Assembly (NCBI GenBank): GCA_020247395.1
Contig: JADCJC010000071.1
Coordinates: forward strand, 1 to 37,231
Direction of reading: 5' to 3'
From: Rhodocyclaceae bacterium
Lineage (GTDB): Bacteria; Pseudomonadota; Gammaproteobacteria; Burkholderiales; Usitatibacteraceae
Length of the DNA stretch: 37,231 nucleotides
In this document: piece by piece, positions 1 to 9,500 of the stretch
How positions within the stretch are numbered: position 1 is the stretch's first letter
Layout: each line of letters starts with the position of its first letter
The notes under the pieces: generated by a model
Told to the model about the DNA's origin: nothing
Database searches by the model: none
Seen by the model: the letters and a program-made list of their open reading frames with translations, nothing else
Made by a program: the position numbers and the translations under genes

Positions 1-1
1 G

Positions 2-58
2 AGCTATCGGCTAAAAGAAGCCGCCGCCCGCATTGCACAAAACCCGTCCGTCAACTAA
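2..58 (+). CDS. istB: C-terminal end of an IS21-family IstB-type ATPase (partial at window edge)
   Basis: Reading from base 2, the frame gives SYRLKEAAARIAQNPSVN and then TAA at 56-58. A C-terminal SYRLK/SYRFK stretch is common in IstB, the AAA+ helper ATPase of IS21-family transposition. Only the last 18 residues are inside the window, so neither the Walker motifs nor istA can be seen. The identification rests mainly on context: the frame ends just before DNA that looks like an IS21-type multi-repeat terminus, and that terminus cuts an integrase gene. Another protein with a similar tail cannot be excluded. Confidence 0.45.
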   Translation, partial: SYRLKEAAARIAQNPSVN

Positions 59-1283
59 TAATCAACGCGTCCTGCCCGGGGGAATTTGGGCGGCCATAAG
101 TGGGGGAATTTGAAGTGGCCATCGGGGGAGCAGCGAGGTTGTGAATTGGAGTTTTGTCCTCCACCAAGCGTAGTGTCGCGTAGGTGTGTCGTAGCGAGTA
201 CAAGGTTCTCTCGTTCCCGTGCTCGTCTTCAAGAAGCCCCACGTCCAATAGAAAGTCTCGGAACGTGTGGTTCAAGTTTTTGGTTCGCCGTCCATCTGAA
301 AGTCTGAATACGTACTCATCGACCTTTGCTTTTAGCAACTCGTCGAATGACATGCCACTCAAGGAGGGAAATCGGAGCTGGATACGCTTGAAGTATTCCT
401 CGCAGTTGTGGCGGGCTACGGCTCTACGTTCCCCTGTCTTGCCGTTCACGCTGAGAGTCAAGTGTCGACCAGCTTTGTCGTGATGCCAACTAAGGTGCTT
501 CCACTTGAGGTTTGCAGCTTCAGTTCCTGCACGGATGCCCGTGTTTGCCAGAATGAGTACGTAGTCCCATAGCAACTCTCGCATCATTAGGCTGCGCGGT
601 TGTTGGGCTTTCTGCACCCAATGTCGGAGATTTGCTCTTAGCGAACGCCACTCTTCAGAGGTGAAATCGGGTCGTCGCTTAGATTTGCGCCCATTTTTCT
701 GAAGGACGGGGATGTTCTTGCGGGTTGCCAATCCGTCCTGTACCGCAAGATCGAAGATGCGGTTCATTGCGGCGTTGTGGTTTGCAAGCGTGGATGCAGC
801 TGGCTCCTTTCCCATCTGCTCGATCCGCCAAGCGTTGAACTGTTGAAGTACGTTTTCGTCGATGTTGTCTACATGGCGCGATTTGAAGAATGGAATAAGG
901 TACTTCTCGGTCGCGTTGATGTAATCCTTGTACGCAACTTTGCCTGTTCCGTTTGCCAGCGCTTTCTCCATCAGCGCGACTGATTGCTTTGCAACGTCGG
1001 AAAAACGTTTACTGATCGCGTTCAGACCTTCTGCCGCGCGAAATCTAGCCTTGTCGTAGGCTTCACCCGCGACGCGTTTTGCTTCCGTCAAATTCGAGCG
1101 TTTCGTCGAGATGCGGTGCCAGCCTGAATTGGGAAGCTTGAAGCGAGCTTGCCACTTCGACGATAGATCTCGTCGGTACAGCACCACTTCGCCGTCTCGG
1201 ATTTTGTAGGTGCGCTGTGAGGTCAATTCATTCGCCGTAAAAGTCGCTTCGCACTCAGGGCATATCAGCACCTCATTCAGCAT
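51..1283 (-). pseudogene. Tyrosine recombinase (site-specific integrase) truncated at its C terminus by an IS
   Basis: The frame encodes 410 residues, of which about the first 384 are native. It has an N-terminal CPEC pair (residues 8-11), an Arm/SAM-like DNA-binding region (about 95-190) and the start of a phage-integrase catalytic domain: Arg251 in NTGIRAG, a Lys in NGKTGE (about 282), and Arg365-His366 in LYSLRHTYAT. The family normally continues for 30-50 residues to a second His/Trp and the nucleophilic Tyr in a (E/K)HYxH-like motif. Here the frame runs instead into the IS terminus and ends in IS-encoded residues (APPMATSNSP...). With the Tyr lost it should be unable to cleave DNA. It lies on the same strand as tRNA-Lys, just past the tRNA 3' end, the classic position of an island or prophage integrase next to its attachment site. 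Confidence 0.85.
59..132 (+). mobile_element. Right end of an IS21-family insertion sequence
   Basis: Downstream of the presumed istB stop there are two tandem copies of a ~20-bp motif starting GGGGGAATTT and ending GGCCAT (78-97 and 102-122), then a third partial copy, CGGGGGAGCA (123-132). IS21-family ends are known for such multiple terminal repeats, which bind the transposase, and usually end in CA. I place the outer end at base 132 because the integrase reading frame resumes sensibly right after it (...IHNLA). The exact base is inferred, and the target-site duplication cannot be confirmed without the other end. Confidence 0.55.
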
Positions 1284-1433
1284 GAAAAATCACCTGAACG
1301 CAACGATTCGCTCGTAGCGAATCGAGGGAGTTTCTTGGTTGTGAAGAAACAAACTGTGCAACGACTGTGCACGTACAGCGAAGTATGGGCAAAAAAATAG
1401 ACCAACGATAACTCGTTGATCTATATAGGGTTT

Positions 1434-1509
1434 TGGTAGGGCGTGGCAGATTCGAACTGCCGACCAACGGATTAAAAGTCCGCTGCTCTACCGGCTGAGC
1501 TAACGCCCC
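1434..1509 (-). tRNA. tRNA-Lys (anticodon TTT)
   Basis: On the minus strand the 76-nt sequence begins GGGGCGTTAGCTCAGC and ends GCCACGCCCTACCA with an encoded CCA. The acceptor arms GGGGCGT/ACGCCCT pair apart from the end wobble. The anticodon loop reads CTTTTAA, giving anticodon TTT (Lys), and the T arm contains GTTCGAATC. Its 3' end faces the integrase at 51-1283, so the 3' part of this tRNA is the likely attB/attL core of the element that continues to the left of the window. Confidence 0.97.
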
Positions 1510-1557
1510 GGCATTTTTCCTTGGAAGTATTTGTTTTGTTACCGAGGAAAGCCGAGA

Positions 1558-1586
1558 ATTATAGCGGGATTCGCCGGCATGGTCAA
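1558..1586 (-). promoter_or_regulatory. Sigma70 promoter of tRNA-Lys
   Basis: On the minus strand TTGACC (-35, complement of 1581-1586) is followed after exactly 17 bp by TATAAT (-10, complement of 1558-1563), about 49 bp upstream of the tRNA 5' end. This is a near-consensus sigma70 promoter. It lies just after the stop of the aminopeptidase gene, so the tRNA does not depend on read-through from that gene. Confidence 0.8.
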
Positions 1587-1593
1587 ACCTGCA

Positions 1594-2970
1594 TCAACCG
1601 GAAAACTTGGTTTGCAGCATCTGAAAGCAAGCGCGCAGGCTCTGTGCCTCACCGCCTTCAGGACGCCCGGGGCGCGACTTTAGGTTCCATGAAAACACAT
1701 CGATGTGTATCCAGGCTTGCCCGCGTGGGATGAACTTTTCGAGGAACAGCGCTGCGGTGACTGCCCCCGCCTGCGCGCCACCGGTGTTCACAATGTCGCC
1801 TATGCCGCTCTTGATCATTTCGTTATAGGGTTGCCATAGTGGCATCCGCCAAATCGGATCTTGCGTTGCCGCGGCCGCTTGGGAAAGGGCATTGAACCAC
1901 TGCTCGTCGTTGGCAAATATTGCTGGCAACTCCGGGCCCAATGCAACGCGTGCGGCACCGGTCAATGTGGCGAAATCAAGGATCAATGCTGGCTTGGATT
2001 CGGCGGCGTAGGCGAGGGCATCCGACAACACGACGCGGCCTTCCGCATCGGTATTGCCAATCTCGATTTTTAATCCCGCACGTGTAGAAACGATTTCGCC
2101 GGGGCGATAGGCGTTACCAGAAATCGCGTTCTCAACTGCCGGTACTAGCATCTGCAACGACACAGGCAGCTTTAGCTGCATAACGAGGCGCGCGAGGGCC
2201 AACGCATGTGCCGCGCCACCCATGTCTTTCTTCATCTGCCGCATGCCTTCTGCGCCTTTGATGTTTAAGCCCCCAGTGTCAAAGCACACTCCTTTGCCGA
2301 CGATGGCAATTCGGGGATGTGATGGATCGCCCCAGCACAGTTCGATCAGACGCGGAGGTCGATGGCTTGCCCGGCCCACCGCATGGATCGCGGGAAAATT
2401 TTCGCGCAGCAGGTCATCACCGACAATTTCCTTGAAGGTGCCGCCGAACTCTGCGGCGAGCTGTTCTGCGACTGTCGCCAAGTGTTGTGGGCCCATGTCT
2501 TCGGTGGGCGTGTTGACTAAATCTCTGGTGAGCGCGACGGCAGCAAAGATGTGTTGCGCGCGGGTGGTAGCGGGGGATGACGGCATGAGCAATGTTGCCG
2601 CTTTGACAGGCGACGATTTATAGCGAGAGAATTGATAGCTGCCCAACAGCCAAGATAGTGATATACAGAAGTCATCGACGGTCGAACCCTCGCCGACCCT
2701 GTAGCCGCCGACCGGTAGCGCAAAGGGTAAGTGTGAAAGCAAACAGACATCGTCGAGCGCCCTCGCGCCAACGACGACGCTAGCGATGTTGCCGACGGCA
2801 TCCGGCACCAGAGAGAAGCTATACGGCGCAGCCGTAAAGCGATTCGCATTGAGCCAATTCTTGGTCGTCGCGTCCGCTTGGTTCAGAAACTCGGCTAGCG
2901 TCTCGCTTGTGACGATGGTTAGCGGGATGGCCTTGCTGTAGTCTGAAGTGGAAGAGGCAGTTGAGAGCAT
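1594..2970 (-). CDS. M17 (leucyl aminopeptidase) family metallopeptidase
   Basis: 458 residues, the usual size for M17 cytosolic aminopeptidases (PepA/PepB), which remove N-terminal residues with a two-metal centre and finish peptide breakdown. The C-terminal catalytic half carries the metal and catalytic motifs: VGKGVCFDTGG (Lys226, Asp231), MKKDMGGAA (Asp249) and the family signature NTDAEGRVVLSDAL (Asp308, Glu310, Arg312). The N-terminal half (about 1-130) is poorly conserved, as is normal. Cys in VCFDTGG, where Thr is usual, is a mild variation. It starts 30 bp after the stop of the NupC-type transporter on the same strand, so the two are probably co-transcribed. The motifs do not decide between the PepA and PepB subtypes, so no symbol is given. 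Confidence 0.9.
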   Translation of the reverse strand: MLSTASSTSDYSKAIPLTIVTSETLAEFLNQADATTKNWLNANRFTAAPYSFSLVPDAVGNIASVVVGARALDDVCLLSHLPFALPVGGYRVGEGSTVDDFCISLSWLLGSYQFSRYKSSPVKAATLLMPSSPATTRAQHIFAAVALTRDLVNTPTEDMGPQHLATVAEQLAAEFGGTFKEIVGDDLLRENFPAIHAVGRASHRPPRLIELCWGDPSHPRIAIVGKGVCFDTGGLNIKGAEGMRQMKKDMGGAAHALALARLVMQLKLPVSLQMLVPAVENAISGNAYRPGEIVSTRAGLKIEIGNTDAEGRVVLSDALAYAAESKPALILDFATLTGAARVALGPELPAIFANDEQWFNALSQAAAATQDPIWRMPLWQPYNEMIKSGIGDIVNTGGAQAGAVTAALFLEKFIPRGQAWIHIDVFSWNLKSRPGRPEGGEAQSLRACFQMLQTKFSG

Positions 2971-3000
2971 TGATATTCCCGCCGTCGGCGATAAAAGTGA

Positions 3001-4245
3001 CTAGTAAAAAATGCCCACCAGGGCACCGCACGACAGTGTCGCAAGGGTGCCTGATACGAGGCACTTGTAGCCGAGATTAATTATCTCGGGACGGCGCTCC
3101 GGGCACATGGTGCCCATACCGCCAATCATGATGCCGAGTGACGCGAAGTTGGCAAAGCCACATAGGGAGTACGTCATGATGACTCGGCTACGCTCGGATA
3201 ACTCGCTTGGTGACAGCTTCACCATATCGAGATACGCGATAAATTCATTCAAAACTGTTTTGGTGCCCATCAACGCACCAGCCGTTTGTGCCTCAGACCA
3301 AGGGACTCCGGTAAGCCACACAATTGGTGCCATGACAGCGCCGAACAGACTTTGCAGCGTGATTGGTTTGCCGCTGATGTCAGGCATAAGTCCGAACAAC
3401 TGGTTGATGATTGCGATCAGTGCGGTCAGCACCAGCAGCATGGCGACAATGTTAATGAAAATCGACACACCTTCTACCGTGCCTTGTGTCACCGCGTCCA
3501 TCGTTGACTGCACCGGCGCACCGGTGGCGATCATGCCGTCGGTGACGGGTCCGTTGTGTGGCACCATCAATGCGGAGAAAGCGATTGCAGCAGGTGCTGA
3601 GATGAACGAAACGATCAGGATGTGCCCGATCGCGTCAGGTACAGTCGCTTTCAGGATGATGCCGTAGAGCACCATGACAGTGCCGGCGATACCGGCCATG
3701 CCCGCCGTCATCGTGATGAACAACTCACCGCGAGTGAGCTTGGCGATGTAGGGTTTGATAAATAGTGGCGCTTCTACCGTACCGAGAAAAATGTTTGCGG
3801 CGGTGGAGACACCAATCGCGCCGCCCACACCGATGGTTTTTTTTAGCACCCATGAAAAAATGTTGACGATGAACGGCAAGATTTTCCAGTAGAAGAGTAT
3901 CGATGACAGTGCGGACACCACAATCACTAACGGTAATGCCTGCGTTGCCAGGATAAATGGACTTTTGCCGTCCTCAACTTTGTAGGGCAAATCTCCGCCG
4001 CCAATGTAGCCGAAGACAAACTTGGTGCCTTCGCGGGTTGCATCAGCGATACCATTGAGAGTGTTATTCAGCACCGCCGCCACTTCCTTGAAGTAGGGAA
4101 ACTTGAACAGCAGCACAAACATAATGATCTGTAAGATGATCGCGCCGATCACCGTGCGCCACTGCACGGCGTGCCGTTTCTCCGAAATTGCCCAAGCAAA
4201 GGCGTAGAGAACGAAAAAGCCCATCAGGCTCTGCAGAATCAGCAT
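3001..4245 (-). CDS. nupC: NupC-family concentrative nucleoside transporter
   Basis: 414 residues with about eight to ten hydrophobic segments, the size of bacterial CNT (NupC) transporters, which import nucleosides across the inner membrane with H+ or Na+. Diagnostic motifs include GTVEAPLFIKPY in the centre (substrate-binding hairpin HP1 region), MGTKTVLNEFIAY and GFANFASLGIMIGGMG near the C terminus. The start MLILQSLMGFF leads straight into the first membrane helix. It diverges from a 5'-nucleotidase lipoprotein gene across a ~116-bp gap, which suggests uptake of nucleosides released outside the inner membrane. The aminopeptidase follows in the same transcript. The symbol is by family; nucleoside preference cannot be read from sequence. 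Confidence 0.92.
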   Translation of the reverse strand: MLILQSLMGFFVLYAFAWAISEKRHAVQWRTVIGAIILQIIMFVLLFKFPYFKEVAAVLNNTLNGIADATREGTKFVFGYIGGGDLPYKVEDGKSPFILATQALPLVIVVSALSSILFYWKILPFIVNIFSWVLKKTIGVGGAIGVSTAANIFLGTVEAPLFIKPYIAKLTRGELFITMTAGMAGIAGTVMVLYGIILKATVPDAIGHILIVSFISAPAAIAFSALMVPHNGPVTDGMIATGAPVQSTMDAVTQGTVEGVSIFINIVAMLLVLTALIAIINQLFGLMPDISGKPITLQSLFGAVMAPIVWLTGVPWSEAQTAGALMGTKTVLNEFIAYLDMVKLSPSELSERSRVIMTYSLCGFANFASLGIMIGGMGTMCPERRPEIINLGYKCLVSGTLATLSCGALVGIFY

Positions 4246-4361
4246 GGTGTGTGCCCCTTGTGTGAATAATGCGAGTGCACAGACGATCCGTCACCCGCAT
4301 CAACGTAGATAATACTCGGAGTAAAGTGCGGGATTACGCTTCGATCATTTGGGAATGCTTT

Positions 4362-6131
4362 ATGCAATTCAGAATTCACGCTAGCGCGTTGGGCGTTTAT
4401 GCAACTGGTGGTTTCAGGCTGATTCAGAGGCGCTATGCGTTGGCGATGATTGCGCTCGGCGTGCTGTTTTTTTCAGGCTGCACAACCATTCCGTCACCGC
4501 CGCCTGCTGTCGTCGCCTCGCCCGTGGTGTCGGTCAAGCTCATCGCCTTTAATGACTTTCATGGCAACTTGCAGATCCCGAACTTGCGGGTGCCGGTTCC
4601 CGATGCATCCCAGCCGACCGGGATTCGCCTCGAAAGTGCTGGCGGGGTAGAGCAATTTGCCGCTTTGGTCCAATCGCTTAAGCATCAGAATCCGTTGAAT
4701 GCCGTTGTGTCGGCGGGCGATCTGGTCGGTGCAACGCCGTTGATCTCAGCGTTATTCAAAGACGAGCCAACAATCGAAGCGATGAATCTCATCGGGGTTG
4801 ACTTTCATGCGGTGGGAAACCACGAGTTCGATTACGGCGTCGCACACCTGCAGCGGCTCCAAAGCGGCGGGTGTGAGAAAAACACCGCGACCGGCCAGCC
4901 CGACTGCAAAGGCCGGCCCGCCTACAAAGGGGCAACGTTTCCATTCTTGGCGGCAAACATCCGATCCGAGTCGGATGGCAATCCACTGTTCCCGCCGTAT
5001 GGCGTCAAGGAGTTTGACGGAGTTAAGGTCGCCTTTATCGGCATGACATTACGCAATACACCTCAGCTTGTGCGCCCAAGTGGAACGGCGGGGCTGCGCT
5101 TTTTTGATGAAGTGGAAACGGTGAACCAGCTTCTGCCGGAGCTGAAGGCAAAAGGCATTAACGCCGTCGTCGTGGTGGTACACGAGGGCGGCGACCAGTC
5201 TGGAGGTATCAACGACTGTACCGACTTCAAGGGGCCGGCCAAAGACATCGCGTCGCGCTTGGCACCGGAGGTCGGCGTGGTAATTACCGGGCACACGCAT
5301 CGCTATTACATCTGTGATGTGGCCGGCAAGCGTGTGACGAGCGCGGGAAGCTACGGCACGTTGCTGACCGAAATTGATATTGATCTTGATCGTGCGACTG
5401 GCAAACTGAGCCGTACATCGGCGCGAAACGTTGTCGTCAAGCCCGATGGTCCGAAGGCGGCGGCGCTTTCGGTCTTGGTCGAGCGGTACAAAGCGCTTAG
5501 CGAGCCGCTTGAAAAGCGCATCGTCGCAATCGTTGCCAGGGAGTTGAGCGCGCTCTCAACACCTGCTGGCGAATCGACGCTGGGCAATTTGATCGCCGAT
5601 GCACACTTGTCTGGCACCGCGAGCCCGGACCGCGGCGGGGCTGTGATTGCGTTTAACAATCGTGGAAGTTTGCGGGCCCCCATCATCCCCGACGAAACGG
5701 GCGGAGTTTCGTATGGCGCACTGTTTAAGACGCAACCGTTCCAAAACGACCTCGTGGTGATGAACCTGACGGGGGCTGAAATCAAGAGTGTTCTCGAGCA
5801 GCAATGGGCGGTCGAGGCCGAGGGGAGATTCAGCCGAATTATGGGCGTGTCGAAGGGATTCAGTTATGTGTGGGACGCTGCAAAACCGATCGGCAGCCGC
5901 GTGGTACCCGGCTCGATAAAACTCAATGGCGCGCCGATTCGTTTGGATCTTGAATATCGGGTGGTGGCCAATAGCTTTGTTGCGGCAGGCGCCGAGGGCT
6001 TCACCGTTTTCCGTGATGGCCGTGATCGTCAAGTTAGCGTGTTGGATCTTGACGCTCTCGTAGAGTATCTTGCGGCAAATTCTCCTTACCAGCCAAGCGC
6101 GCTAGGGTCGCGGATCGTACGAATGAACTAG
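4362..6131 (+). CDS. Lipoprotein bifunctional metallophosphatase / 5'-nucleotidase (UshA family)
   Basis: The preferred ATG at 4362 gives 589 residues with an n-region containing RR, a hydrophobic core and the lipobox LFFSGC, so Cys40 is the likely lipidated residue. A longer frame opens at 4269, but its first 31 residues do not look like a signal; the internal ATG at 4446 would leave too short a signal. The N-terminal calcineurin-like phosphoesterase domain has FNDFHGNL (DxH), GDLVGATP, GNHEFDYG and VITGHTHRYY. The C-terminal 5'-nucleotidase domain has GNLIADAH, FNNRGSLRAP and the substrate-stacking region ANSFVAAGAEGF. The family hydrolyses extracytoplasmic nucleotides (and UDP-sugars or 2',3'-cyclic nucleotides) to nucleoside plus phosphate. 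Divergence from the nucleoside transporter fits a salvage pair. Exact substrate is not determinable. Confidence 0.93.
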   Translation: MQFRIHASALGVYATGGFRLIQRRYALAMIALGVLFFSGCTTIPSPPPAVVASPVVSVKLIAFNDFHGNLQIPNLRVPVPDASQPTGIRLESAGGVEQFAALVQSLKHQNPLNAVVSAGDLVGATPLISALFKDEPTIEAMNLIGVDFHAVGNHEFDYGVAHLQRLQSGGCEKNTATGQPDCKGRPAYKGATFPFLAANIRSESDGNPLFPPYGVKEFDGVKVAFIGMTLRNTPQLVRPSGTAGLRFFDEVETVNQLLPELKAKGINAVVVVVHEGGDQSGGINDCTDFKGPAKDIASRLAPEVGVVITGHTHRYYICDVAGKRVTSAGSYGTLLTEIDIDLDRATGKLSRTSARNVVVKPDGPKAAALSVLVERYKALSEPLEKRIVAIVARELSALSTPAGESTLGNLIADAHLSGTASPDRGGAVIAFNNRGSLRAPIIPDETGGVSYGALFKTQPFQNDLVVMNLTGAEIKSVLEQQWAVEAEGRFSRIMGVSKGFSYVWDAAKPIGSRVVPGSIKLNGAPIRLDLEYRVVANSFVAAGAEGFTVFRDGRDRQVSVLDLDALVEYLAANSPYQPSALGSRIVRMN

Positions 6132-6540
6132 CTTGTTGTGCAGGCACAACAAATGCCGGGCTTCGCGACCGCGATGAGACAGCGCGTTCTTCATGTAAAT
6201 TCTCAATATCAGGGCAGAAGTGGTTGTGTGCAAACCATAAGTAATTTTGGTCGTTATCCCACGTAACCTATTGATTCCAAGGACGACATGAATCCGTCAT
6301 AATTCGCCGATGTAATTGTGAGCGGAATGTAAGCTTGCCTATCGAGTTGAATAACTCGTCTCGATGAGACTTGGTTGCGGTTGTAAAAAAGGGACTGCGG
6401 CGGCGCAGCATCAGTCGGCCACTGCGTTGTGCCTGAGCATAAAAAATGTTTAGTGAGCCTCGTGGCTGGCGATGTCGGCCGCTGTTGCGTACGCAGGTTT
6501 AACGAATTCACTGTTTTCATTTCTTACTAGGACCAATCAC
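6132..6540. other. 409-bp intergenic region upstream of the TonB-dependent receptor
   Basis: I see no convincing gene here. It holds a 9-bp hairpin directly after the 5'-nucleotidase stop (6133-6152), a small GTCTC-GAT-GAGAC palindrome around 6357-6369, and a plausible ribosome-binding site (TAGGACC) just before the receptor start at 6541. The length suggests a regulated promoter or long leader for the receptor, but no operator could be identified with confidence. Confidence 0.5.
6133..6152 (+). terminator. Perfect 9-bp hairpin just after the 5'-nucleotidase stop codon
   Basis: TTGTTGTGC and GCACAACAA are exact complements around a 2-base centre, starting 2 bases after the stop. There is no U-tract, so it is not a canonical intrinsic terminator; it may protect the mRNA 3' end or attenuate read-through into the downstream receptor gene. 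Confidence 0.4.
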
Positions 6541-9500
6541 ATGATTAATCGAAATCGGTTGCAGCTTTCTAAGATCGCGCTGTGTGTGGCGATTGCGGTG
6601 GGCAGTGCTACGGTATATGCGCAGAACACCACATCAGCATTGGCGGGGCGCATCACGGCAGTGGACGGTAAGTCAGTCGCAGGTGCTGCGGTGAAGATTG
6701 TTCACGTCGATTCCGGCTCGGTGACCAATGTGGTAACGGATGCAGAGGGTCGTTACTCGGCGCGCGGCCTTCGTACCGGCGGGCCTTACACCATTACTAT
6801 TACCAAAGACGGTAAGACGGAGACCAGAAACAATGTGTTCCTTACACTGGCTGAGACGGCGGTACTCGATGCAAAACTCGGCGAGCAAAAACCAAAAGTA
6901 GAAACGATTGAAGTTGCGGCAAGCGCCGTTGCCGACGCGTTCAGCAAGACAGCGATGGGCGCAGGGAGCAATATCAGCCGCGCAGAACTTGACGCTTTTG
7001 GCTCGATCAACCGTAACCTGCAAGACTACGCGCGCAATGATCCGCGTTTGTCGCAAACCGACAAAGAGCGCGGCGAGATTTCGCTTGGCGGTCAAAACAG
7101 TCGCTACAACTCAATTACCATTGACGGCGTAACGACCAACGACACATTCGGCCTTGAGTCCAACAACCTCCCGACCCAGAAGCAGCCGATCTCTATTGAT
7201 GCAATACAGTCAGTACAGGTCAATGTCTCGAACTACGACGTCACCCAGAAGGGCTACACCGGCGTCAATATCAATGCCATTACGAAGTCGGGAACTAACG
7301 ACTTTAAGGGTAGTGTGTACAAGGTGTACCGCGATCAAAAGATGGTGGGTGACCGTTACAATCGCTCGACCAATACTTACACGCCGGTCTTGCCATTTTC
7401 AGAAGATACCAAGGGTTTCACGCTCGGCGGCCCGATAATCAAGGACAAACTGTTTTTCTTCGTATCGTATGAAGAACTCGCGAGCACCAAGGCAAGCCCG
7501 GCATTTGGCCCCATCGGCAGCTCTTTAACTAACGTAGGCATAACGCCGACTGCAATTAGCGGACTTCAGTCTATTGCCTCGACCACCTATCGCGTGGATT
7601 TGGGCAATGCGGATACGCCTGGCGGCATGCTGACAGTCAAGGATTTAACGGCAAAGCTTGACTGGAACATCAACGACCGTCATCGTGCAAATGTTCGGTA
7701 TAACAAGACCGAACAGACCGAGCCGATCTTCCAGAACTACTCAATCACGCAACTTGCGTACAGTTCTAACAACTACTCTCAGGTCAAGGAGATCGAGACG
7801 GCTGTCGCGCAAGTGTTCTCTGACTGGACCGACAACTTCTCAACCGAGTTCAAGATTTCCAAGCGAAATTATGATTCGGTACCCGTTAGCCCAACGACTT
7901 TGCCGCAAATGGCGTTCTCGTTTACCGGCGCGTTGCCTGCCGGTGCGGTCGCGGCGACCGGCACTCGTACTTTGTTTGCGGGTACCGAACGCAGCCGCCA
8001 TACCAACGTGCTCGGCACCAAGACAACCGACGCGTACTTCGGCGGTACATGGATTCTCAAAGAGCACGAAGTGAAGTTTGGCGGCGACTTGAGCGACAAC
8101 AAGGTGTACAACGCGTTCCTGCAGGACACCAAAGGTAACTACACCTTTAGCTGCCAAAATAGCAGTGCGACATACACCTACTCGTTTGGCGCAATCAACT
8201 GTGGCACTGCCACCGCGGCAGCCATAGAAGCGGCTGTGCTTGAGAACTTCCGCCTAGGGCGTCCATCGTCGTATTCGGTTCAGGTGCCAAGAGCGGGTAA
8301 GAAGCTAGACGATGGGGTTGCCGTTTGGAAGTTGCAGAACTTGGGCGCCTTCTTGCAGGATACCTGGGCGGTTAACAATAACCTTACCTTGATGATCGGG
8401 GCACGAATTGACGTGCCGAAGATTGCTGATAAGCCAGCGTACAACGCCGCTGCGGCCGCGCCGACGGTTGTCGGTTCGGGTACCACTCGCGCTTCTGGCG
8501 GTTTTGGCCTCGATAACACTGTCACCATCGACGGCGAGAGCCTGTTTCAGCCTCGGTTTGGTTTCAACTACACCTTCGACTCCAAGCGCCCGATGCAGGT
8601 GCGTGGAGGATTTGGTCTTTTCCAGGGTGCTGCGGCAAACGTTTGGCTGTCTAATCCATATTCAAACACGGGAACGGCAACCGCTGTCATTGGTTGCGGC
8701 ATTGCTGGATTCTCCGCTTGCCCAGCCGCCGGCGGCTTGTTTAACCCGAACTCTTCCCAGCAACCGACGTCATTTTCTGGTGCCATTCCGGCATCGAACG
8801 TTGACTTCATCGAGAAGGGGCTCGGCCAGCCCTCGGTTTGGAAAGCCAACCTGGCCTTTGAACACCAGCTGCCGTGGTGGGGCATGGTTGCCAGTGCCGA
8901 GTACATCTATACCAAGACCAATGTCGGCCTCCACTACCAGCATTTGAATCTGGGTGCGCCGACCCGTATCGGCCCAGACGGTCGTCAAATGTTCTGGACG
9001 GCGGCGGGCTATAACCCTGCTTGCTGGACATCGGGTGGTTCGACGGTTGGCGGCACGGGCATCTGTAACGATCAGCGTACGCGCGCATTGAACAACCCCA
9101 ACTTCAACAACGTCACCTTGGCTTCAAAAACTAAGGACGGCGGCGGCAACCAAGCGACCGTTTCTATCGCGCGTCCGATGATGCAGGGTTGGTCGTGGGC
9201 ATTGGCCTACACCTACACCGCTGCCAAAGAAGTGAGCCCGCTCACCTCGTCGGTAGCAAACTCCAACTGGAATGGTCGGTCGGTGTTCAACCCCAACGAA
9301 AACGTTGCATCGAACTCCAACTACTTGATCAAAGATCGCTTCAACGGCTCGCTGATTTGGGAACGCGCATTCATTGGCAAGTACAAGACGCGGGTTGGGT
9401 TCTTTGCTGAAGGTCGCCGCGGCAAGCCCTATAGCTGGATCTATGGTAACGACATCAATGGCGACGGCGTGACGAATGATCTGCTGTACATCCCCAAAGG

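Noticed and set aside
4258-4282. Possible CRP-like site (TGTGTGAAT...TGCACA) between nupC and the 5'-nucleotidase gene
   Set aside because: The half-sites do not have the TGTGA-N6-TCACA spacing, and the symmetry ends after four bases.
4269-4361. Upstream extension of the 5'-nucleotidase frame from 4269
   Set aside because: The extra 31 residues place the lipobox cysteine at residue 71, too far in for a lipoprotein signal, and have no family similarity.
6314-6326. A 13-base match to the start of the E. coli lac operator (AATTGTGAGCGGA) upstream of the TonB receptor
   Set aside because: The remaining half of the operator is absent, there is no LacI-family gene in the window, and the promoter geometry is not supported. 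Likely coincidence.
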